Counted from the first letter of the stretch, positions 1 through 5,659 are shown. The stretch is 6,245 nt of DNA from CAZBBC01 sp964489835 (GCA_964489835.1 CAZBBC010000211.1:1-6245), one strand, 5' to 3'. The notes: a model not told the origin generated them from the sequence alone. Numbers and translations are program-made.

Positions 1-211
1 TTCCATCTTCGGTTTCTTTTGCCTGTATATTCGTATTTGTAAACGGCATTACAGCGATATTGGGTTTCGTCCTGAAAATATAATTTTCCTCCAGCAAGGT
101 ATCCGGTGAAACAGGTGCGAATGAAGGAGACAGCCGACTATTTTCTTCCTGCGCCATGAGTGTAAATGAAAGTGAGAAAATAATTAAAATGATTATCTGA
201 TATTTTTTCAT
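1..211 (-). CDS. Secreted protein, N-terminal part, possible TolB/CsgG-like domain (partial, runs off left edge)
   Basis: Translating the minus strand from the ATG at 211-209 gives 70 open codons to the window edge. Residues 1-20 form a typical Sec signal peptide: MKKY, then a run rich in I, L and F, ending LMA before QEEN. The product should therefore be exported to the periplasm or outer envelope. A perfect AGGAGG (complement of 219-224) lies 7 bases before the start and fixes it. After a Ser/Pro-rich linker, residues 49-57 read KPNIAVMPF. The 'IAV-x-PF' strand is typical of the first beta strand of TolB-N/FlgO/CsgG-like domains, which occur in envelope and secretion-associated proteins. 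That family link is inferred from one short motif, because the rest of the gene is outside the window. It is divergent from the zinc-ribbon/lemA/htpX unit and shares a 316-bp intergenic region with it. I am confident of the gene and unsure of the function. Confidence 0.82.
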   Translation of the reverse strand, partial: MKKYQIIILIIFSLSFTLMAQEENSRLSPSFAPVSPDTLLEENYIFRTKPNIAVMPFTNTNIQAKETEDG

Positions 212-250
212 CACTAAACCTCCTTAGATTTTTTGAATTTTACCTCGGGC

Positions 251-278
251 GAAGAGGCGCATCGCAATGCGCCTCTAC
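251..278. repeat. 28-bp palindromic repeat, copy 1
   Basis: Ten-base arms AGAGGCGCAT (253-262) and ATGCGCCTCT (267-276) are exact reverse complements around the 4-base loop CGCA. Outer bases extend the unit to 28 bp, beginning GAAGAG and ending CTCTAC. It has the same length and the same right end as the palindrome at 381-408, so the two are probably members of one dispersed family of REP or MITE type. As RNA it would form a strong hairpin. It lies about 40 bp upstream of the minus-strand gene start and no long T run follows it on either strand, so it is not a standard terminator. Confidence 0.75.
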
Positions 279-333
279 TTCATTCGATTACTTATCTTTT
301 TCATTGATAATATGCGTGCATCTCTGGTTATCG

Positions 334-377
334 TTGTCATGAAATTGTCATAACTTTTTCATTTTATTGTCAATTTG
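334..377 (+). promoter_or_regulatory. Pho-box-like array: four 11-bp direct repeats
   Basis: Four consecutive 11-bp units start at 334, 345, 356 and 367: TTGTCATGAAA, TTGTCATAACT, TTTTCATTTTA and TTGTCAATTTG. Each has a TTGTCAT-like 7-base core followed by 4 mainly A/T bases. This is the architecture of the PhoB binding site of E. coli, where repeats of the CTGTCAT type recur every 11 bp with A/T-rich spacers. Units 1, 2 and 4 keep TTGTCA exactly, and unit 3 has one change, TTTTCA. The orientation points toward the zinc-ribbon/lemA/htpX unit on the plus strand. A -10 element for the first pair could be TTTTAT at 362-367, and for the last pair TAGCAT at 390-395; both are weak. The site could instead bind another OmpR/PhoB-family regulator. 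The repeats are seen directly; the regulator is inferred. Confidence 0.6.
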
Positions 378-380
378 GTT

Positions 381-408
381 GTAGAGACGTAGCATGCTAC
401 GACTCTAC
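381..408. repeat. 28-bp palindromic repeat, copy 2
   Basis: The unit starts GTAGAG and ends CTCTAC, with a self-complementary centre CGTAGCATGCTACG (388-401). Only the A at 387 and the A at 402 fail to pair. It has the same 28-bp length and the same outer CTCTAC end as the copy at 251-278, but a different and still self-complementary core, so base pairing has been kept while the sequence changed. It begins 3 bp after the Pho-box-like array, which suggests an element that landed beside the regulatory site or belongs to it. Confidence 0.75.
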
Positions 409-439
409 TTAATAGAAAGAATTGGTAGAACGCCAGGGG

Positions 440-473
440 AATGTAAACCCCCGCTTTCATTACATTTTACATT
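440..473. repeat. 8-bp inverted repeat in the leader of the zinc-ribbon gene
   Basis: AATGTAAA (440-447) and TTTACATT (466-473) are exact reverse complements separated by 18 bases. The centre-to-centre distance of 26 bp leaves room for a dimeric regulator, but A/T-rich 8-mers pair by chance fairly often. GGGG (436-439) and CCCC (448-451) around the left arm could form a competing small hairpin. The function is unknown. Confidence 0.3.
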
Positions 474-499
474 TGCTTCGTTCATCAACGACTTATAAA
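473..499 (+). promoter_or_regulatory. Possible sigma-70-type promoter for the zinc-ribbon/lemA/htpX unit
   Basis: TATAAA (494-499) is a good -10 hexamer, with TTGCTT (473-478) 15 bases upstream as a poor -35. It ends 28 bp before the start codon at 528. A TTTG at 472-475 and TATAAATTG at 494-502 also vaguely recall the -33/-7 pattern of Bacteroidota promoters. It is downstream of the Pho-box-like array, so the unit could have one regulated and one housekeeping start. This rests on hexamer matching only. Confidence 0.3.
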
Positions 500-527
500 T
501 TGATCCCATAATTACCGGGAGGATTTT

Positions 528-896
528 ATGCACTGCCCCGCATGTAAAACAGCAATGATTATTCTGGAATATGATCAGGTGGAACTGGACTATTGTCCTT
601 CCTGTGCCGGCTGTTGGCTGGACCAGGGGGAACTGGAAATGTTGCTTAATATTCCCGGTCAGGTATTGGATCTTTCTACTATCAGTACAGAAAAAAAGGG
701 CAAAAAGCGATGTCCGCGTTGTCATAAAAAGTTATACCGCGAAGATTTTCCGCATACGGATATTGAGGTCGATATTTGTCCGCGGGATGGTGGTATCTGG
801 CTGGACCGGGGTGAACTTCTTGCGATTGCCCAAACCCGTCAGGATAGTCCCGGTTTACAGCAGCTTAATAAATTTTTTAGTGCACTTTTCAAATAA
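528..896 (+). CDS. Small protein with two zf-TFIIB-type zinc ribbons
   Basis: The 122-residue product is two copies of the zf-TFIIB zinc-ribbon module. Copy 1 spans about residues 2-40: C3 and C6 in CPAC, C23 and C26 in CPSC, then WLDQGELEMLL. Copy 2 spans about residues 61-100: C62 and C65 in CPRC, then C84 and D87 in CPRD, then WLDRGELLAI. The WLD-x-GEL signature after the second pair is diagnostic of the family. Copy 2 has Asp where the fourth Cys is expected, so it may bind metal differently or not at all. A basic linker (KKGKK, about 56-60) joins the copies, and an amphipathic tail ends in NKFFSALFK. There is no signal peptide, so it is probably cytosolic. GGGAGGA (517-523) lies 4 bases before the ATG. 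It is followed 25 bp later by lemA, so it is probably the first gene of that operon. Family proteins have no settled biochemical role; binding to nucleic acid or protein is possible. Confidence 0.92.
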   Translation: MHCPACKTAMIILEYDQVELDYCPSCAGCWLDQGELEMLLNIPGQVLDLSTISTEKKGKKRCPRCHKKLYREDFPHTDIEVDICPRDGGIWLDRGELLAIAQTRQDSPGLQQLNKFFSALFK

Positions 897-909
897 AATA
901 GATAGCCTC

Positions 910-918
910 AGGAGGTGA
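910..918 (+). promoter_or_regulatory. Strong Shine-Dalgarno site of lemA
   Basis: AGGAGGTGA matches the 16S rRNA anti-SD tail over nine bases. The AGGAGG core ends 6 bases before the ATG at 922, which favours that start over the in-frame ATG at 928. It lies in the 25-bp gap after the zinc-ribbon gene and implies high or independent translation of lemA within the operon. Confidence 0.8.
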
Positions 919-921
919 CCG

Positions 922-1473
922 ATGAGTATGATCATTGTATTAGTTATTCTGGTTGTATTGGTTTTATGGATTGTAGGAATGTACAACGGTTTAGTCCGTC
1001 TGCGAAATCAGGTCAAGAACGCCTGGTCGCAAATTGATGTGCAGCTCAAACGACGCCACGATCTTATCCCCAACCTGATCGAAACCGCTAAAGGGTATAT
1101 GAAACACGAACGGGATACCCTCGATTCCGTCACTAAGGCACGCACGCAGGCCGTAGAGGCCAAAGGTGTGGCGAATCAGGCCAAGGCAGAAGGTGAATTA
1201 AACAACGCTATTAGCCGCTTTATGCTGGTCGTGGAAAACTATCCGGATCTCAAAGCAAGCCAGAATTTTCTTTCTCTACAGGAAGAACTGGCGTCAACGG
1301 AAAATAAGGTCGGTTTTTCACGTCAGTTTTATAACGATCAGGTACTGGCGTTTAATGTCAAAATCGAAAGCGTTCCGTCCAATATTATTGCCAATATGTT
1401 TGGCTTTAAACAGGCTGAATTTTTTGAAATTGAAGAGCCTACCGAGCGTGAAGTCCCTAAAGTGGAATTCTAA
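922..1473 (+). CDS. lemA: LemA family protein
   Basis: This 183-residue protein has the usual length and full signature of LemA. A single N-terminal membrane helix (about residues 4-20, mainly I, V and L) is followed by YNGLVRLRNQVKNAWSQIDV (21-40) and QLKRRHDLIPNLIETAKGY (41-59), the family hallmark. A helical central region with charged residues (60-100) leads to ENYPDLKASQNFLSLQEEL (105-123) and the closing RQFYNDQVLAFN segment (134-145). The body is expected to be a helical bundle beside the membrane. LemA has no established enzymatic activity. It often sits next to M48/HtpX-type proteases and is linked to membrane-protein quality control. Here it is 25 bp after a zinc-ribbon gene and 77 bp before an HtpX-like gene on the same strand. 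The acidic C-terminal tail (about 169-183) contains no extra domain. Confidence 0.97.
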   Translation: MSMIIVLVILVVLVLWIVGMYNGLVRLRNQVKNAWSQIDVQLKRRHDLIPNLIETAKGYMKHERDTLDSVTKARTQAVEAKGVANQAKAEGELNNAISRFMLVVENYPDLKASQNFLSLQEELASTENKVGFSRQFYNDQVLAFNVKIESVPSNIIANMFGFKQAEFFEIEEPTEREVPKVEF

Positions 1474-1550
1474 GGCATAAGAAACAAGCCACACCAGGGC
1501 GCATGAGACCGCTTCATGCCAATTAACGGGAAACATAAAAGGTAGAGTCT

Positions 1551-2795
1551 ATGTGGGAAGCAATCCGCACTAATAAGCGAAAGTCATTATGGCTGATCAT
1601 TCTGATGACCTGTGTCCTTGCCACTCTTGGCGCGGCTATCGGCGCCTATTTCTTTGCCCAAGATCCGCGGGAAGGAATCTTTCTCGGTATATTAGCCGCT
1701 ATGGTTTTTTGGATCATCATGCTTCTGGTAAGCGTTTCCGGCGGAGAGCGCATCCTATTGGCTACCGCCGGTGCCCGTGAAGTAACTCATGATGATGCGC
1801 CACAATTATTTAACATCGTCGAAGAAATGAAGATCGCTGCCGGCCTGCCGGTAATACCACGTGTTTTTATCATCGATTCCAGCGTTCCCAATGCTTTTGC
1901 AGTCGGGCTTAAACCGGAAAGAGCGGCAGTTGCAGTTACTACTGGTCTGATGTCCCGGCTGAATCGTGATGAACTGCAGGGTGTGATCGCCCATGAGCTC
2001 GGACACATTTCTAACCGTGATACCTTATTCATGACACTGGCCGGGGTAACCGTAGGCGCAGTAATCATTTTGGCTGATCTTTTTATGCGTGGTATGTGGT
2101 TCAGTTCCGGTTCACGGCGGCGATCCTCCGAAGGCGGCGGTCAGGCACAGCTGGTCATACTGGTAATCAGTATTGCTCTTGCTATTCTTGCACCTTTTTT
2201 GGTTCAGATTCTCTACTTTGCCACATCGCGACAACGTGAATACCTGGCTGATGCCAGCGCCGCCCGTTTTACCCGTTATCCGGAGGGATTAGCCTCGGCC
2301 CTGGAGAAGATTGCCGCTGGTCAGAGTAAAAAATTCAGTAAAAGCCGTGCCCTGGCACCAATGTTTATTGTCAATCCTATGGCCGCAACAACTTCACAGG
2401 TCGGTCTTTTCAGCACCCACCCACCAACCGAAGACCGTATCCATGTATTGCGCGGTATGACCAGCAGTTCCTCTTTGAAGGCTTATGAGGAAGCTTTCCG
2501 TCAGTTACATGATAATCAAGGCGTTCTGGGTGTCGGTGCGCTGCAGTCCGCAGAAGAGCAGAGTATTCGCCAACCCACTGCCGCCACCCATGACGCTAAA
2601 AAGGAGATGCGTGATATCAAAGATATTCTGCACCGTGTGGAAGGATATGGCCTGTTGACTTGTACCTGTGGTATGAAAATGAAGATACCTAAAGGATTAT
2701 CTCAAAAGAATATAGATTGTCCGCGTTGCGGAAAATCACACGAAATACCGCTGGAATTTCTCAGTGCCGCAGCGATCGCAGCCAGCCATTCTTAA
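1551..2795 (+). CDS. htpX: HtpX-like M48 membrane zinc metalloprotease with C-terminal zinc ribbon
   Basis: This is an integral membrane metallopeptidase of family M48, of the kind that degrades damaged or misfolded membrane proteins. Two N-terminal membrane helices (about residues 13-36 and 42-63) precede the catalytic domain. The zinc-binding motif HELGH is at 148-152 (H148, E149, H152). The third ligand is probably E230 in REYLADASAARF, matching the family's E-x-x-A-D motif. Two more hydrophobic segments (about 155-178 and 199-222) flank a Ser/Arg/Gly loop. NPMAA (275-279) and FSTHPPTEDRI (287-297) are the conserved distal motifs that normally end an HtpX of roughly 290-300 residues. This one continues to 414 residues through a polar linker into a zinc-ribbon-like end: C371 and C373 in CTC, C390 and C393 in CPRC. 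AAAAGG (1537-1542) lies 8 bases before the start. It is very likely co-transcribed with lemA. The htpX symbol is by family; strict orthology to E. coli HtpX is not shown. Confidence 0.93.
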   Translation: MWEAIRTNKRKSLWLIILMTCVLATLGAAIGAYFFAQDPREGIFLGILAAMVFWIIMLLVSVSGGERILLATAGAREVTHDDAPQLFNIVEEMKIAAGLPVIPRVFIIDSSVPNAFAVGLKPERAAVAVTTGLMSRLNRDELQGVIAHELGHISNRDTLFMTLAGVTVGAVIILADLFMRGMWFSSGSRRRSSEGGGQAQLVILVISIALAILAPFLVQILYFATSRQREYLADASAARFTRYPEGLASALEKIAAGQSKKFSKSRALAPMFIVNPMAATTSQVGLFSTHPPTEDRIHVLRGMTSSSSLKAYEEAFRQLHDNQGVLGVGALQSAEEQSIRQPTAATHDAKKEMRDIKDILHRVEGYGLLTCTCGMKMKIPKGLSQKNIDCPRCGKSHEIPLEFLSAAAIAASHS

Positions 2796-2866
2796 ATTTT
2801 TCTTTTTTGAACAAAATCATTAAATTAATTGTATCTATTTCAAATCCAGCACTACCTATCATGGTA

Positions 2867-2895
2867 TTGTTGGACTTAAAACATACCGTTTTAAT
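2867..2895 (+). promoter_or_regulatory. Possible promoter with overlapping operator-like inverted repeat
   Basis: TTTAAT (2890-2895) matches the -10 consensus at five of six positions, and TTGTTG (2867-2872) stands 17 bases upstream as a weak -35. Within the spacer and over the -10 is a perfect inverted repeat: TTAAAAC (2876-2882), loop ATACC, GTTTTAA (2888-2894). That is where a repressor dimer could occlude polymerase. It ends 29 bp before the lipoprotein start, in the 129-bp gap after htpX. The same symmetry could merely form a weak RNA hairpin. No T run follows, so it is not a convincing terminator for the htpX unit. Confidence 0.4.
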
Positions 2896-2924
2896 CATCC
2901 TTTCATTTTGGGGGCGAGGAAAAT

Positions 2925-5288
2925 ATGAAATATTCAAAATGGATCGTTTATATTTTTAGTATTTTAATGGCCGGATGCGCGGCTTACAAGGAATTAGAAC
3001 CGGTCCCACAAATTTCTTTTGTTGAAGACGGCTACATTGAGCTTCTTGATGATCAGGAGAAGTTTGAACTAGACGAAGGTGACAAATACTTTATCCGTTT
3101 CCCGAAAACGGATAACGAAAACACTTTTCTGGTCCTGGACTTCGATGACAAAAGTCCGATCATCTCCTATTTGACGCGTGCCTTTGATGATGGAAAAGGA
3201 CCGATCATCAAAATCAGTGATGAGAGTGAAAATCCAATTACTTCCAGTGTTTTTCTGCTCGACAAAACCGTACCGACGTTTTACTGGGTGATCGAAAATG
3301 TAAGTCGGGACGTAATTCTGGACATGACCTACCGTTATGTTGCTGTCTGGCGCTATAAATTTGAGAAAAAACACGCCGAATTTGAAGAGATTCTCCAAAA
3401 AAACACCCAATCCAGAAAGATCATAGAAGAAATCGGCACTAGCATTAAACTAACCGATGTCGATTATCCCGGAGAGAAACAATCAGTTTTGAATAAATCA
3501 AAAAACATCGAGCAGGTTAATCAGCAACTTTCTGAGATTGAATCCATATTCCCTCCGGAAATTCTCAATTCAAGGGATCAGGCTTATCTGGATTATCTCC
3601 AGTTAAAAAATCAACTCTCGGACGAGCTAACCTTTCAAAAAAATTATCATCAGCTATTGGAATTACTGCAGGTCATTAGCGCCCCAAAACCGGACATTGA
3701 AAAGTTTGTACGTTTGGCGCCTGCTTATTCAAAATTATTGACTGATAAATCGGCTTACCCGGAAAATTTCATTATCACGGTTAATAAGGAATTGAACCGT
3801 TCTCTTTCAGCCGTAGCACCGTACTACGAAAAACAATTACGTAAAAAAACCAAAAGCACGCCGATTGAGATTGATTTACAACCGGTTCAGGAATTATATG
3901 CTGCCTCCGGAAATTCACCGGATCCAACATTAACGGAATTGGTCTCCTTTATAAAGATCTATAATGAACGGGCGAACACTCTCGCTGAAATCAATGAGCA
4001 GCTAAATTCTTTAAACAAGGATCTGATGACTGCCTCGGAGTGGCCAACCGGGGCATTCTATTCGGACAAGCGGGCGCAATTATCGCGCATGAATTATAAT
4101 CTACCCTCATCTGATACAGAAGTTTTTGGTAATTATCAGTCATATCCCTGTGCTTCAGCGTTGAGCAGATCCATCATTGATGTAAAAAATGAAATCCGGG
4201 ATCTTGAAAATAAAATTCGCCGGGCTGAGGCATTGATGCCTCAGATCAATATGCTGCGCAGCCAGGGAAATTTCAGTGAGATCCTACAACTTTTAAAGCA
4301 GAATCCGGATCTGGATTTTCTAAAGATACAATACGCAGCTCTTGATGAATTATCCCTGACACAACAGCGCCAGGCTATTTCCACCGCCCTGCGTTTAAAT
4401 AATTTCGCGGCGGCTGAAAATGCCCTGCGTAAATTTCATCTGGATAACAATTTCATCAATCCCGGTAAGATCATTCCGCGGAAGGAAAATCTGGTCAGAG
4501 CCTATGAGGACTCTATTACCAATAAAGTAATACGTGTTTCACTGGCAAACGCCAATACCCTCATCGAAGCAAACAAAACAACCGTAAGCTCTGTTGACTC
4601 CCTTTATAGTAATCCTGCACTTTATCCCGCCTATTCACTGACATTTAGTACAAGGCCGGGGAGCGTTGCTCAAAAAAACCAGGACCTGAGCAATCAGCTG
4701 AATTATCTCCGTCATCACAAATTCCCGGAAACTGCCATCGACGCCCTTTATCAGTCCTTTACGGATGCCATGCATGTGCAGGGAGTGGAGAAAGCACGGG
4801 CCATTGTTATCCATGGACGCAATTATCAGGGGGACAATAAGAAGATTAAAAATCTGGTCGCTGAATGTGATCCCAACGCCTCGAAGTGGGTCACAAAACC
4901 AAAAGAATACCGAAAACTTTATGCTCTGCCCGTAACCAGCGAAATTGGCGGATCTAATCAATATATAGCAAAAATCAATCTTCAGATCCCCACAGAAGCT
5001 AATTTTCCGGTGTACGATGTAAATGTCAAACTTCCCCAGGAACTGGCCCGTCATGCCGGCAGCCGCCAATGGTATGATGCGATCACATTTAATAAAAACA
5101 TATTAAAAAATGAAGGCCGGTTTACGATCACAGCACCGGATCCTGATAATGATTATATCGCTCAGATAACTCCATTGCAGGTTAACAAAACGGGAAATAA
5201 TGTTCTCGAAATTCGCTTTACCTATAATGCTTTTAAAGTGCTCGAGATCAGTGTAATGGCCCAAAAACCGATAATTAAAAAGAATTAA
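2925..5288 (+). CDS. Large lipoprotein of unknown family (787 residues)
   Basis: I do not recognise this protein. The N-terminus is a clear lipoprotein signal: MKYSKW, a hydrophobic core, then LMAGC with the lipid-carrying Cys at position 18, followed by AAYKEL. It should be anchored in the outer or inner membrane and face the periplasm. Residues about 28-145 look mainly beta (alternating hydrophobic segments such as KYFIRF, TFLVLDFD and TFYWVIENV) and could be one sandwich domain. About 146-560 is strongly helical and charged, with coiled-coil-like stretches near 195-250, 340-370 and 415-445. About 670-780 returns to beta-type sequence (YIAKINLQI, FPVYDVNVKL, NNVLEIRFTY, KVLEISVMA). The other two cysteines, C409 and C648, could form a disulfide. 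GAGGA (2916-2920) lies 4 bases before the ATG. Codon use looks more AT-rich than lemA/htpX, judged by eye. It follows htpX by 129 bp and may have its own promoter. A structural or envelope-assembly role is a guess. Confidence 0.88.
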   Translation: MKYSKWIVYIFSILMAGCAAYKELEPVPQISFVEDGYIELLDDQEKFELDEGDKYFIRFPKTDNENTFLVLDFDDKSPIISYLTRAFDDGKGPIIKISDESENPITSSVFLLDKTVPTFYWVIENVSRDVILDMTYRYVAVWRYKFEKKHAEFEEILQKNTQSRKIIEEIGTSIKLTDVDYPGEKQSVLNKSKNIEQVNQQLSEIESIFPPEILNSRDQAYLDYLQLKNQLSDELTFQKNYHQLLELLQVISAPKPDIEKFVRLAPAYSKLLTDKSAYPENFIITVNKELNRSLSAVAPYYEKQLRKKTKSTPIEIDLQPVQELYAASGNSPDPTLTELVSFIKIYNERANTLAEINEQLNSLNKDLMTASEWPTGAFYSDKRAQLSRMNYNLPSSDTEVFGNYQSYPCASALSRSIIDVKNEIRDLENKIRRAEALMPQINMLRSQGNFSEILQLLKQNPDLDFLKIQYAALDELSLTQQRQAISTALRLNNFAAAENALRKFHLDNNFINPGKIIPRKENLVRAYEDSITNKVIRVSLANANTLIEANKTTVSSVDSLYSNPALYPAYSLTFSTRPGSVAQKNQDLSNQLNYLRHHKFPETAIDALYQSFTDAMHVQGVEKARAIVIHGRNYQGDNKKIKNLVAECDPNASKWVTKPKEYRKLYALPVTSEIGGSNQYIAKINLQIPTEANFPVYDVNVKLPQELARHAGSRQWYDAITFNKNILKNEGRFTITAPDPDNDYIAQITPLQVNKTGNNVLEIRFTYNAFKVLEISVMAQKPIIKKN

Positions 5289-5314
5289 ATCGTTTGTGTG
5301 AGATAAATCATTTC

Positions 5315-5432
5315 TCGCAAAGACGCAACGACGCAACGATTTTTATGAAAAATGAAAAAAGACAAATGATAAAGGAAATTGATATTTATTCATTTTTCAT
5401 AGTCTTTATGGGTTTTTGCGCCGCTGCGAAAG
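5315..5432. repeat. Imperfect long inverted repeat with 8-bp direct repeats
   Basis: The left arm begins with three 8-base units: TCGCAAAG (5315-5322), ACGCAACG (5323-5330) and ACGCAACG (5331-5338). The right arm (about 5413-5432) read on the minus strand gives a related run, CTTTCGCAGCGGCGCAAAAA. Nested inside is an exact 13-bp inverted pair, TATGAAAAATGAA (5344-5356) and TTCATTTTTCATA (5389-5401). GCAAAGACGCAA-type runs resemble dispersed repeats I recall from several bacterial phyla; this was not checked. The stretch begins 26 bp after the lipoprotein stop and could form a long folded 3' end on that transcript. A 33-codon ORF inside it (5366-5467) is not a credible gene. Confidence 0.6.
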
Positions 5433-5451
5433 ATTCTATAAATAGCGGCAT

Positions 5452-5569
5452 TAAAATAATTTGTTAGAAATTTCTCGTGATGCGAAACGTTAAAAATTTT
5501 TACTGTCTGAGCGAAGCGAGTTTAAAAATTTTAGTGAAGCAAGCGATGGAATTTCTGCAAATTATTTTA
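5452..5569. repeat. Imperfect inverted-repeat element, about 118 bp
   Basis: The left end TAAAATAATTTG-TT-AGAAATT (5452-5472) is the reverse complement of the right end AATTTCT-G-CAAATTATTTTA (5550-5569), apart from one extra base and one mismatch in the centre. An inner layer pairs GTTAAAAATTTTTAC (about 5489-5504) with TTTAAAAATTTTAG (about 5521-5534). Between them is a CTGAGCGAAGCGAG core (5508-5521), and an AAGCAAGCGATGG segment lies near the right end. The nested symmetry and lack of any ORF suggest a small non-autonomous mobile or REP-like element. From memory only, very similar text occurs between genes in Bacteroidota-related genomes. Confidence 0.6.
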
Positions 5570-5573
5570 CAGC

Positions 5574-5632
5574 CTTGATTTTTTGGTTCTTTTGTATCAA
5601 GTCGAAGATCCGCCGCGGCGGGACAAAAGAAC
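5574..5632. repeat. Nested hairpin element before the substrate-binding protein gene
   Basis: GTTCTTTTGT (5586-5595) and ACAAAAGAAC (5623-5632) are perfect 10-bp inverted arms. Their loop contains the GC-rich 12-bp palindrome CCGCCGCGGCGG (5610-5621). A competing pair, CTTGAT (5574-5579) with ATCAAG (5596-5601), overlaps the left arm, so two folds exclude each other. It ends 27 bp before the start codon at 5660. It could be part of the preceding repeat or act in the leader of the next gene. The mutually exclusive pairing resembles an attenuator, but no leader peptide or T run was found. Confidence 0.5.
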
Positions 5633-5659
5633 GAATAAAAAAATTGAAAGGATACCCTT

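Noticed and set aside
251..408. CRISPR-like reading of the two 28-bp palindromes
   Set aside because: There are only two copies with different cores, a 102-bp gap that is not a normal spacer, and no cas genes in the window.
405..725. Minus-strand 106-codon ORF over the zinc-ribbon gene
   Set aside because: It lies opposite a gene with clear zf-TFIIB motifs, has no ribosome-binding site that I see, and its translation looks like random reverse-strand sequence.
1501..1519. GCATGA/TCATGC hairpin between lemA and htpX as a terminator
   Set aside because: The stem is only 6 bp with a 7-base loop and no T run; it may be chance and does not argue against co-transcription.
2772..2815. GCGATCGC palindrome and T-rich stretch at the end of htpX as a terminator
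   Set aside because: The palindrome has no loop, lies inside the coding region, and is separated from the T-rich run by the stop codon region.
2717..2959. Plus-strand 80-codon ORF bridging htpX and the lipoprotein gene
   Set aside because: It overlaps the zinc-ribbon tail of htpX out of frame and the start of the lipoprotein gene, and has no credible ribosome-binding site or domain.
4635..5069. Minus-strand 144-codon ORF inside the lipoprotein gene
   Set aside because: It is embedded in a continuous 787-codon gene with a good start and lipobox; the protein has no family motif and looks like a reverse-strand shadow.
5366..5467. 33-codon ORF (MIKEIDIYSFF...) in the gap after the lipoprotein gene
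   Set aside because: It lies wholly within the imperfect inverted repeat at 5315-5432 and the start of the next repeat, so its codons are explained by repeat sequence.
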